From JBDSKH01 sp050245915 (GTDB lineage Bacteria; Actinomycetota; Actinomycetes; Actinomycetales; Microbacteriaceae): 9,688 nt of DNA. A program made the position numbers and the translations under genes. Numbering within the stretch: the stretch's first letter is position 1; every line of letters begins with the position of its first letter. Positions 1-8,314 of this stretch are shown here, piece after piece. The notes beneath the pieces are model-generated. The model had not been told where the DNA came from. It made no database searches and saw only the letters and a program-made list of their open reading frames with translations. Location: contig JBFWWZ010000069.1 of NCBI GenBank assembly GCA_050245915.1, positions 1 through 9,688 on the forward strand. Reading direction: 5' to 3'.

Positions 1-2
1 GT

Positions 3-44
3 CTCGACCGGCGGTGGCGCGCCACCGCGATCAACGTGCTCTAG
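3..44 (+). CDS. Possible C-terminal end of an unidentified protein (partial)
   Basis: The plus-strand frame starting at position 3 is open from the window edge to a TAG at 42-44 and would encode a 13-residue tail ending in RRWRATAINVL. Its TAG lies in the CTAG at 41-44 that also supplies the stop of the minus-strand phosphatase gene. This is the same tail-to-tail geometry seen at 5167-5170. Thirteen open codons are not significant by themselves in GC-rich DNA, so the call rests on the geometry and on the absence of any other explanation for bases 1-40. I cannot name the protein. Confidence 0.25.
   Translation, partial: LDRRWRATAINVL
11..28. repeat. 18-bp perfect palindrome near a convergent gene end
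   Basis: Bases 11-28 equal their own reverse complement (GCGGTGGCG followed by CGCCACCGC). As RNA they could fold into a 7-bp stem with a CGCG loop, 13 bases beyond the stop of the minus-strand phosphatase gene. There is no T-run on either side, so it is not a textbook intrinsic terminator. U-tract-poor hairpins have been proposed as terminators in actinobacteria. It may equally be a chance palindrome inside the coding end of a neighbouring gene. Confidence 0.4.
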
Positions 45-1462
45 GCGAGTTCCTCCGCCGTCGTCCCCTCCGGGTACGCCGGCAGCACCACCTCGTGGCC
101 CAAGACGACGTCGTCGCTGATCTCGAGCACCGTGTCGACGAACCACCACTGGCACGACAACCGCTGCACGCCGGCGTCGATCACCAGGAACCCGTGGCTG
201 TCGAGATCGACCCAGCGCAGGTCGGGCAGGTTCCGCAGGAACGCCGCCTCGTAATCGCGGGACTTCGTCCAGCGCGGCCAGCCCATCTTGTCGTCGAGGT
301 TCGGCGACGTGATCGAGGTCACCGTCCATTCCACGAACTGCCCGATCCGGAAGTCGGCCACATGCTCGGCGCTGAAATGCACATCGCCGCTCAACGCGAC
401 CGCGCGCGGGTCGGCCGCCACGGCATCCATCAGCGCATCCTGCTCGACGTCGAACGAGTCCCACAGGTCGTGGAACGAGCTCGGGTCGTCCGCCTCCGCC
501 ATCTTCAGCTTGTGCAGCGCGAAAAGCGCCTCCCCGTCCCCGATGGCCTTGTCCAGGTCGGAGAGCATCGACGGCACCGCCAGCATCGTCCAGCCGTCGT
601 GCTTCTGCGCGAGAACGTCGAGTGCCCACGCCCGCTGCTCCAGCCCGAGTGCGCTCTTCTGCTCCGATTCCGGGTCGTCCGGGTTCGATCGGTTCAGCCG
701 CGTCTCGCACAACAGGATGCGTCCCGACTCCCCGAGATCGATCAGCTGCCAGACCGGGTCGCCGTGCGCCGGCTGCCGCATGGTCGGCATCCAGTCGTGC
801 CAGACCCCCATCGCCGCCGCCACCCGGTCGGCCCACGGGCCGTCGACCGCGTCGTCGTGCTCCTGGGCGCCGCCCTTCCACGCATTGTCCGACAGCTCGT
901 GGTCGTCGATCGTCGCCATCATCGCGTGCCGGGAGTGCAGCAGCTGCAGGTCGGCGTCGCGACGGTAGAGCGCGTAGCGGGTGTCGTAATCGTCCCGGGT
1001 CATGCAGTCGCCGAGCGGCTCCATCGGTCGCCCGATGTCGGCGCCCTTCGTCTGCTTGCCGGTCGGAACCTCCGCCGCCTCGTAGATGTAGTCGCCGAGA
1101 TGCAGCACGAAATCGAGGTCGTCCATGTTCGCGACGGTCCGGTAGGCGTTGAAGAAGCCGGAGTTGTGCTTCGCGCACGACACCACCGCGAACCGCACCG
1201 GACGGTCGACCGGGATCGTCCTGAAGACGCCACCGGTGGATGCGTCCCCGCCCGCGTCGAACCGGTACGGGTACTGCACCCCGGGCTCCAGACCCGAGAC
1301 CGCCACGTGCACGGAACCGGTGACCTCGTCACCGCGCGCCGTTCCGCTCTGATCCCCGCACGACCACGTCACCTCGGCGCCCGGCGCCGTCTTGGTCCAG
1401 AGCACCACGGAGTCGTGGGTCACATCGCCGCTCGCGACGCCGTACGGGAACGTCTCGGGCAT
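41..1462 (-). CDS. PhoD-family (alkaline phosphatase D-like) metallophosphoesterase
   Basis: This 473-residue protein looks like a PhoD-family phosphodiesterase/phosphomonoesterase. Residues 1-85 form the beta-rich N-terminal PhoD domain, opening with PYGVASGDVTHDSVVLWTK. The catalytic metallophosphatase domain follows: a conserved Cys96 in VVSCAKH, GFFNAYR (102-108), LHLGDYIYE (120-128), TIDDHEL (184-190) and SGDVHFS (358-364). In characterised PhoD enzymes the Cys, the Asp and Tyr of the GDY motif, and the late Asp and His residues hold the Fe/Ca active-site metals, and their equivalents are visible here. The start is ATG at 1462, directly before the conserved PYGVASGD block, so little N-terminal sequence can be missing. 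The oddity is that there is no Tat or Sec signal peptide, whereas most PhoD proteins are secreted, so this one is probably cytoplasmic. Its true substrate is unknown. The gene begins 26 bases beyond secA and ends in TAG. No Shine-Dalgarno sequence is evident. Confidence 0.9.
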   Translation of the reverse strand: MPETFPYGVASGDVTHDSVVLWTKTAPGAEVTWSCGDQSGTARGDEVTGSVHVAVSGLEPGVQYPYRFDAGGDASTGGVFRTIPVDRPVRFAVVSCAKHNSGFFNAYRTVANMDDLDFVLHLGDYIYEAAEVPTGKQTKGADIGRPMEPLGDCMTRDDYDTRYALYRRDADLQLLHSRHAMMATIDDHELSDNAWKGGAQEHDDAVDGPWADRVAAAMGVWHDWMPTMRQPAHGDPVWQLIDLGESGRILLCETRLNRSNPDDPESEQKSALGLEQRAWALDVLAQKHDGWTMLAVPSMLSDLDKAIGDGEALFALHKLKMAEADDPSSFHDLWDSFDVEQDALMDAVAADPRAVALSGDVHFSAEHVADFRIGQFVEWTVTSITSPNLDDKMGWPRWTKSRDYEAAFLRNLPDLRWVDLDSHGFLVIDAGVQRLSCQWWFVDTVLEISDDVVLGHEVVLPAYPEGTTAEELA

Positions 1463-1468
1463 AGCGCG

Positions 1469-1474
1469 ACGCTA
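1469..1474 (-). promoter_or_regulatory. Candidate -10 element for a leaderless phosphatase transcript
   Basis: On the minus strand the hexamer TAGCGT fits the actinobacterial -10 pattern TANNNT. It ends exactly six bases before the ATG at 1462, which would place transcription start on the A of the start codon. This agrees with the lack of a ribosome binding site. No -35 element is recognisable at 16-19 bases upstream, where the sequence is the end of secA. Read-through from secA across the 26-base gap is the alternative. Confidence 0.4.
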
Positions 1475-1488
1475 CACCCGTAGGGAGG

Positions 1489-4326
<2,838 letters not shown>

Positions 4327-4333
4327 GGATGCA

Positions 4334-4339
4334 CTCCTC
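4334..4339 (-). promoter_or_regulatory. Ribosome binding site of secA
   Basis: The minus strand reads GAGGAG, a strong Shine-Dalgarno sequence, seven bases before the GTG at 4326. It fixes the non-ATG start of secA. No other start in this frame has a comparable site. Confidence 0.8.
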
Positions 4340-4367
4340 AGGTTGTCCGGCGCATGCTGACGCCCGC

Positions 4368-4384
4368 CGTTACCGGCGCGTTAC
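4368..4384 (-). promoter_or_regulatory. Direct repeat GTAACG-N5-GTAACG, possible MtrA-type operator
   Basis: On the minus strand GTAACG occurs twice (4379-4384 and 4368-4373) with an 11-base period, about one helical turn. OmpR-family response regulators bind tandem half-sites with this spacing. MtrA of actinobacteria is reported to favour GTAAC-like direct repeats, and GlnR boxes are related in sequence. The repeat lies 42-58 bases before the secA start codon, next to a candidate -10 hexamer, and about 100 bases upstream of the lipoprotein gene. Binding by MtrA is an inference from sequence resemblance. Confidence 0.45.
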
Positions 4385-4390
4385 AGCCTA
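4385..4390 (-). promoter_or_regulatory. Candidate -10 element for secA
   Basis: The minus strand reads TATAGGCT, giving TAGGCT (4385-4390) as a TANNNT-type -10, or TATAGG two bases earlier. Transcription would start near 4378, leaving a leader of about 50 bases before the secA GTG. No convincing -35 sequence is present at 17 bases. The call rests on the AT-rich hexamer standing out in a GC-rich divergent intergenic region. Confidence 0.3.
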
Positions 4391-4470
4391 TAGGCGCTGA
4401 CCTGGGGATTCTCGGCTAGCGAACAGGGCACCGCATCCGGATCGTTGCCCCGCGACGCAAGGGCATGAAC

Positions 4471-4476
4471 TAGACT
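4471..4476 (+). promoter_or_regulatory. -10 element of a leaderless promoter for the lipoprotein gene
   Basis: TAGACT matches the actinobacterial -10 pattern TANNNT and ends seven bases before the ATG at 4484. Transcription would therefore start at or one base before the start codon. There is no Shine-Dalgarno sequence in front of this ATG, which is what a leaderless mRNA predicts. A TTGCCC at 4445-4450 could be taken for a -35 but its 20-base spacer is too long, so the -35 is weak or absent. Confidence 0.6.
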
Positions 4477-4483
4477 CAGCTTC

Positions 4484-5170
4484 ATGAGACGCGAGACCGG
4501 GTGGGCGATCGTGGTGGGACTGTCCCTGCTGCTGGCGGGATGCTCAGCCGCCGACACCGGCGAGGCGTCCTCCGATCAGAATCCCTCCGGAGGTCCGACC
4601 TTTTCGGCGACCCCCGAGCCGACGACGACCAGCGGCGCGCAGCCCGCGCCCGACCTCGGCGAGCCGGCCGATGAGCAGACCGACGACATGATCGGCGATC
4701 ACGGCGACGAAGACGAACCGACTCCGCCCCCCTTCGACGTCGACGTCGCGGCGCCGGTCATCGTCACGGGCTCGATCCAGCGGGATGTGACTCTCCGCTA
4801 CGGCGCGAGCGAGATGATCGCGGTCTCGCCGCGCAGCTTCGCCGTCGTGAGCGCGAACGGCACGACCACGATCACCGTCGGCTGGCATCTGCTCGGGGTC
4901 TGGGGCTACCACTTCAACTCGCCGCTCTTCGTCGTGGCACCGGCCACCTGGACGCCGTCGACGTCGTGCGGCACCACTCCGCCTGACTCCGTCCCGATGT
5001 CCTCCGCCAGCACGGCGACGGCCGGCGTCTACCAGGGCAACGACATCTCGATCACATCGACGTTCGTGACGACCGCACCCGGTCCGTGGTACCTGGTGGT
5101 GCGCGACGGCACCGGCACGGTCTGCAACCTCGCCGCCTGGACGATCCCGCTCGCCGGCGCGAGCCGCTAG
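4484..5170 (+). CDS. Putative lipoprotein of unknown function
   Basis: The 228-residue product starts with a short basic stretch (MRRETG), a hydrophobic core (about 7-18) and the lipobox LLAGC, with Cys20 as the predicted lipidated residue. The mature protein should therefore be anchored to the outer face of the membrane. Residues 21-84 are a low-complexity Ser/Thr/Pro/Asp/Glu linker, with a very acidic patch around 60-79. Residues 85-228 look like one beta-rich domain containing only two cysteines (Cys162 and Cys214), which could form a disulfide outside the cell. I recognise no family or catalytic motif. The gene is the only plus-strand gene in the window. It diverges from secA, converges on hpf and shares the CTAG stop at 5167-5170 with it. 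The start ATG is supported by the signal peptide and by a leaderless-type -10 just upstream. The lipid anchor is well supported, but the function is unknown. Confidence 0.85.
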   Translation: MRRETGWAIVVGLSLLLAGCSAADTGEASSDQNPSGGPTFSATPEPTTTSGAQPAPDLGEPADEQTDDMIGDHGDEDEPTPPPFDVDVAAPVIVTGSIQRDVTLRYGASEMIAVSPRSFAVVSANGTTTITVGWHLLGVWGYHFNSPLFVVAPATWTPSTSCGTTPPDSVPMSSASTATAGVYQGNDISITSTFVTTAPGPWYLVVRDGTGTVCNLAAWTIPLAGASR

Positions 5171-5177
5171 CGCCGGC
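5153..5177. terminator. Inverted repeat across the convergent stops, possible bidirectional terminator
   Basis: GCCGGCGC (5153-5160) and GCGCCGGC (5170-5177) are perfect inverted repeats of eight GC pairs separated by nine bases. The shared CTAG stop (5167-5170) of the lipoprotein gene and hpf lies at the right end of the loop. A hairpin would form in both transcripts. There is no T-run in either direction, so this would be a U-tract-less terminator or a 3'-end stabilising structure. Such structures are proposed for actinobacteria, but its activity is inferred. Confidence 0.45.
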
Positions 5178-5829
5178 TGCGTGCGGCCGCCAGCTCGTCG
5201 GCGGGTTCCTCGAGTCCGATGACGCCGTAATTCCAGTTGGCGCGCCGGTAAACCACCGACGGGCGGTCGGTGGTGGCGTCGATGAAGAGGAAGAAGTCGT
5301 GGCCGACGAGCTCCATGTGGTCGACCGCGTCCTCCTGCGTCATCCGCACCGCCGGGAACACCTTCTGGCGGATGACGACCGGGCTCCAGTCCTTCTCCTC
5401 CTCGACGGCGGTCGGGATGGAGCCGGTGGACACGGCCTCGATGACGTCCGCGGAGGCGGGCACGACATCCATCACCCGCCCGTTCGAGGTCGCCTCCTGC
5501 AGCGAGACGGGCCGGTGCTGCCCGCGGTGCACCTTCTTGCGATCCTTCGCCTGCCGGATGCGCTCCAGCATCTTGTCGAGCGCCATGTCGAATGCGGCGT
5601 ACTTGTCGCCGGCGCTGGCCTCGGCGCGCACGATCGGGCCGGGGCCGATGAGGGTCAGTTCCACACGATCATCACCCGAGCTGCCGTTCGTCTCGTGGTG
5701 ACGAATGAGCTTGATCTCGAGAGCGAGAGCCTTGGGCGCGAGCTGGGCGATCTTGTCGGCCTTCTCGGTGGCGTAGTCCTCGAACCGGTCCGGGATCCCC
5801 ACTCCGCGTCCGGTGATCGTGATGTCCAT
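5167..5829 (-). CDS. hpf: Long-form ribosome hibernation promoting factor (HPF)
   Basis: HPF binds the decoding region of idle ribosomes and, in its long form, pairs 70S particles into 100S dimers. The 220-residue protein has both parts. The N-terminal S30AE/YfiA-type domain spans about 1-105, starting MDITITGRGVGIPDRFEDYA and containing KYAAFDMALDKMLERIR (76-92). A linker runs about 106-146. The C-terminal dimerisation domain spans about 147-206 (WSPVVIRQKVF, MELVGHDFFLFIDA, SVVYRRANWNYGVIGLEE). Many relatives have an Asp-Gly pair in the YRR..DG.YGLI block, while here it reads ANWN. Start is ATG at 5829, with GGGAGGG five bases upstream and the family's usual first residues. The frame is open further upstream to a TTG at 5901, but that adds a 24-residue tail unlike the family. 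The gene lies 83 bases beyond comF, ends in TAG inside a CTAG shared with the convergent lipoprotein gene, and may have its own promoter. Confidence 0.97.
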   Translation of the reverse strand: MDITITGRGVGIPDRFEDYATEKADKIAQLAPKALALEIKLIRHHETNGSSGDDRVELTLIGPGPIVRAEASAGDKYAAFDMALDKMLERIRQAKDRKKVHRGQHRPVSLQEATSNGRVMDVVPASADVIEAVSTGSIPTAVEEEKDWSPVVIRQKVFPAVRMTQEDAVDHMELVGHDFFLFIDATTDRPSVVYRRANWNYGVIGLEEPADELAAARSRR

Positions 5830-5834
5830 GGCAC

Positions 5835-5841
5835 ACCCTCC
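5835..5841 (-). promoter_or_regulatory. Ribosome binding site of hpf
   Basis: The minus strand reads GGGAGGG, five bases before the ATG at 5829. It decides in favour of this start over the in-frame TTG 72 bases upstream. Confidence 0.75.
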
Positions 5842-5900
5842 CCTTCGATTCAGCGTCGTTCCGCTCTCCGGGTGAGGCGGTTTCCGACGCCTTTGCCGCA

Positions 5901-5929
5901 ACCGTAGTCCCGCTACCCCGGGAAGTCAC
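5901..5929 (-). promoter_or_regulatory. Candidate promoter of hpf within the end of comF
   Basis: On the minus strand GTGACT (5924-5929, four of six matches to TTGACA) is followed after exactly 17 bases by TACGGT (5901-5906, TANNNT type). Transcription would start near 5894, giving a leader of about 65 bases. The -35 lies inside the last codons of comF. An independent promoter would let hpf respond to stress or stationary phase apart from the genes upstream. In GC-rich DNA such partial matches also occur by chance. Confidence 0.35.
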
Positions 5930-6578
5930 GGATCGGTAACTGTGGATGCCCATAGAGCTTCGGCGTGGACGCCGCGACGGCCGCACCGACCACCTGCGCG
6001 CCGCCCTCGCGCAGCACCCGTGCGACCTCGCGCAGGGTCGCGCCCGAGGTGACCACGTCATCCACGATCAGGATGCGGCGGCCGGCCACCGTGCGCCGCA
6101 CGCGGAAGGCGCCGCGCAGGTTCGTCTGCCGATCCCCCACGGCGAGCAGCTTCTGGGCGCGATGGGGACGCGCCGGCGCGAACACCCGCAGCGACCCGAG
6201 CCCGGCGCGCGCCAGCAGCACGCGCACCGGGTCGTACCCGCGCCGGCGGTATCCGGCTCGCGTGCCCGGGACCGCGACCACCGAGATGCCGTCGGGAACA
6301 GGTGCCGCCGCCACGACCGCCGCCGCCAGCGCCGGCGCCAGGAACCGCCCGGCGTCCGCCCGCCCGTCTGTCTTGAGCGCGAGCATCACCGCTCGCGCCA
6401 CGCCGTCGTACTCGAGCCCCGACCACACCCGCAGGTCGGGCGCGACGAGCCGCGATGAGACCTCCGGCTCGAGTCGCGCGCGACAGGCGGTGCACAGCGC
6501 GCGATCCGGCGCCCCGCAGCCGGCGCACTCGACGGGCAGCAGCACGGCCAGTGTGTCGAGCACGGCGTCGCGGATCAT
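5913..6578 (-). CDS. comF: ComF-family phosphoribosyltransferase-like protein
   Basis: The 221-residue product has the ComF plan. An N-terminal zinc-ribbon-like four-cysteine cluster, CAGC (18-21) and CTAC (29-32), precedes a type I phosphoribosyltransferase fold. The PRPP-binding loop is clear as ILIVDDVVTSGATL (169-182). The family blocks VPGTRAGYRRRGYDPV (103-118) and QKLLAVGDRQTNLRGAF (142-158) are also present. In naturally competent bacteria ComF helps single-stranded DNA uptake and processing. In actinobacteria its role is not established and a salvage-type activity is possible. Start is ATG at 6578, with AGGA about seven bases upstream. Length is typical of the family. It follows lpqB by 62 bases on the same strand and precedes hpf, the order also found in mycobacteria (Rv3242c-Rv3241c). 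Stop is TAG. No competence genes are visible in the window. Confidence 0.93.
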   Translation of the reverse strand: MIRDAVLDTLAVLLPVECAGCGAPDRALCTACRARLEPEVSSRLVAPDLRVWSGLEYDGVARAVMLALKTDGRADAGRFLAPALAAAVVAAAPVPDGISVVAVPGTRAGYRRRGYDPVRVLLARAGLGSLRVFAPARPHRAQKLLAVGDRQTNLRGAFRVRRTVAGRRILIVDDVVTSGATLREVARVLREGGAQVVGAAVAASTPKLYGHPQLPIRDFPG

Positions 6579-6640
6579 CCCCCGATCCTGTGCGAGACGC
6601 GATCCGTGCCCGAGGCGATGGGCGAACCTGTGGACGGCTC

Positions 6641-8314
6641 CTACAGCTGTGTGACCAGGAAGGAGGCGTCGATCCCGGTGTCCTGCCAGCTGTCCCCGCC
6701 GCCCGGTCGCATCACCGCGCCGTCTGCGGTCAGCACCCGGATGCCTTCGACGGTGTTCCCGCCGACGATGACGCGCCCACCGGTGAGCTCGCCCCGGCTC
6801 GCGGACTGCCCGCCGATGTCGTAGGTGTCGACGGCGGTGTCCGTCCCGAGGGCAGTCAGCGCGACGACCGTGACGCCGTCCACCCAGGCGGCGTCGAGAA
6901 GCGGAGCATCTCCGATGGGCAGGTCGAGCGGGGTGATGAGGGCGGTCGGCACGAGGTCGGCGTCACGCTGGACGCCCAGCACCACCAGCCGCGGGCCGCT
7001 CGCGCTCTGCAACGCCGCGAGCACGCGTGCGCCGTCGCGGGAGACGTCGAGCGAGATGACACTCGCGTCCTCCGGCAAGCCGGGCACGCCGTGGATGGTG
7101 CCGTCGGACCCGATGGCCTGCAGGGCATCCGGGGAACCGGCCGGAACGCTCCAGGTGTAGCCGAGCGGGTCGAGCGACGGGACGATGAGGCCGCTCCGCC
7201 CGTCGATCACGGCGGGGTCCTGCCCGGAGCGGACCACGCTCACCCCCGCGTCGCTGAGCAGAACGATCGCGTCGCGGTCGCGCGAGACGATCGATCCGCC
7301 GGTGCCGCCCAGCGCATCCGCCGCCCGCCCGATGCCGGGCAGGGGGGTGACGCTGCCGCCGCTCAGCACCCCCACCTGACCCTCGGGCGACGCGCCGATC
7401 GGATCGTTGCCCACCAGGTAGGTGCTCTCGGGCGGGGTGCCACCCTCCGGGATCTGCAGGGTGAAGCCATTGACGGTGATCTCGATCTCGCGCACCGACG
7501 CGACGGAGCGCAGGCTCTGAAGCAGCTGCTGCTGCATGCGGCGGTGGACGGCTGCGCCGCCCGCGTTCACGTCGGAGGTCAGCGGGACCGTCGCCGTGCC
7601 GGAATCGAGCACGATGTCCCCGTTCTGCTCCGTGCCGGGCGGGAACGCCGAGAACAGCGCGCCGCTGCCGAGCCGCTCGTCCGGCCCGGCCAGGAGGGCG
7701 TCCACGACGCGGGCGGCCGCCGTGGTCCCGGCGCGGAACCAGCGCAGATCGGGCACCAGGAAGTCGAAGCTGGGGTCGAAGAAGTACACCTCGAACGGCG
7801 CATAGATCGAGGAGAACCGGTTGGGCGAGAGCACTGTGCCGTCGGGGGCGGAGCTGATGCGCCACTGGCCCTCCGCGTTCTGCACCAGGCCGAAGGCGAG
7901 GTCGTACCCTTCGGCCGGCGACGCCGCCTGGTAGCGGCCCTGGTTGTCGACGGAGGCCGTCGCCGAGATGCTGACCGACCAGGTGTTGTCGGCGAGCGCC
8001 ACCGGTTCGATCGGCGTCGAGCTGATCAGGGTGCGGGCTCCGGGGATCCAGGCGGAGCGGAAGTCGTCGGTGAGGAACTCGCGGGCCACCTTGTAGTTCT
8101 CCTGCGGCCCGCGACCCGCGCGCAGGAACTCGGCGACGATCTCCTCCGGGCTGGCGTCCTCGGCGGGCCCGTTCGGCAGGCTGAGCAGCGGGTTCTCGGG
8201 ACCCTCCGCATCCACCTGGGTGGTCGTGACGCCACCTCCGGTCGGGATGCTGACACAGCCCGCCAGCAGGGCGAGCGCTGCCAGGGCGGCGAGCCGCGTC
8301 ATCCATCGCCTCAT
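6641..8314 (-). CDS. lpqB: Lipoprotein LpqB, accessory protein of the MtrAB two-component system
   Basis: LpqB is an actinobacterial lipoprotein that interacts with the extracellular part of the sensor kinase MtrB and tunes MtrA phosphorylation; in mycobacteria it affects cell-wall properties and division. The 557-residue product has a signal peptide ending in the lipobox LLAGC (Cys20), followed by VSIPTGGGV, close to the usual mature start. The conserved N-terminal domain spans about 40-180. A GerMN-type domain spans about 180-290 and includes YFFDPSFDFLVPDLRWF (177-193). A C-terminal beta-propeller-like region fills about 300-557. The start chosen is ATG at 8314, whose ATGA overlaps the mtrB stop by four bases and implies translational coupling. 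An in-frame ATG at 8302 with GAGG six bases before it would give a 16-residue signal peptide and cannot be excluded. The gene ends in TAG and its length is typical. Confidence 0.97.
   Translation of the reverse strand: MRRWMTRLAALAALALLAGCVSIPTGGGVTTTQVDAEGPENPLLSLPNGPAEDASPEEIVAEFLRAGRGPQENYKVAREFLTDDFRSAWIPGARTLISSTPIEPVALADNTWSVSISATASVDNQGRYQAASPAEGYDLAFGLVQNAEGQWRISSAPDGTVLSPNRFSSIYAPFEVYFFDPSFDFLVPDLRWFRAGTTAAARVVDALLAGPDERLGSGALFSAFPPGTEQNGDIVLDSGTATVPLTSDVNAGGAAVHRRMQQQLLQSLRSVASVREIEITVNGFTLQIPEGGTPPESTYLVGNDPIGASPEGQVGVLSGGSVTPLPGIGRAADALGGTGGSIVSRDRDAIVLLSDAGVSVVRSGQDPAVIDGRSGLIVPSLDPLGYTWSVPAGSPDALQAIGSDGTIHGVPGLPEDASVISLDVSRDGARVLAALQSASGPRLVVLGVQRDADLVPTALITPLDLPIGDAPLLDAAWVDGVTVVALTALGTDTAVDTYDIGGQSASRGELTGGRVIVGGNTVEGIRVLTADGAVMRPGGGDSWQDTGIDASFLVTQL

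Noticed and set aside
14..1483. 489-codon plus-strand open frame opposite the phosphatase gene
   Set aside because: The composition is dominated by Arg, Val and His without any domain, and the minus-strand frame carries all the PhoD motifs.
5875..5892. AGGCG-N8-CGCCT inverted repeat between comF and hpf
   Set aside because: A 5-bp stem with an 8-base loop and no T-run is expected by chance in GC-rich DNA.
5830..5901. Longer hpf start at a TTG
   Set aside because: It adds 24 basic residues unlike the family and lacks a ribosome binding site; the ATG at 5829 has a strong one and the canonical N-terminus.
6625..6640. Partial DnaA-box-like TGTGGAC in the lpqB-comF gap, and TGTGGATGC near 5941
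   Set aside because: Each matches only about seven of nine positions, they are single and not clustered, and there are no other signs of a replication origin.
6579..6640. lpqB-comF gap, where mycobacteria have an additional gene
   Set aside because: At 62 bases it is too short for a gene; I see only the comF ribosome binding site and short imperfect repeats.
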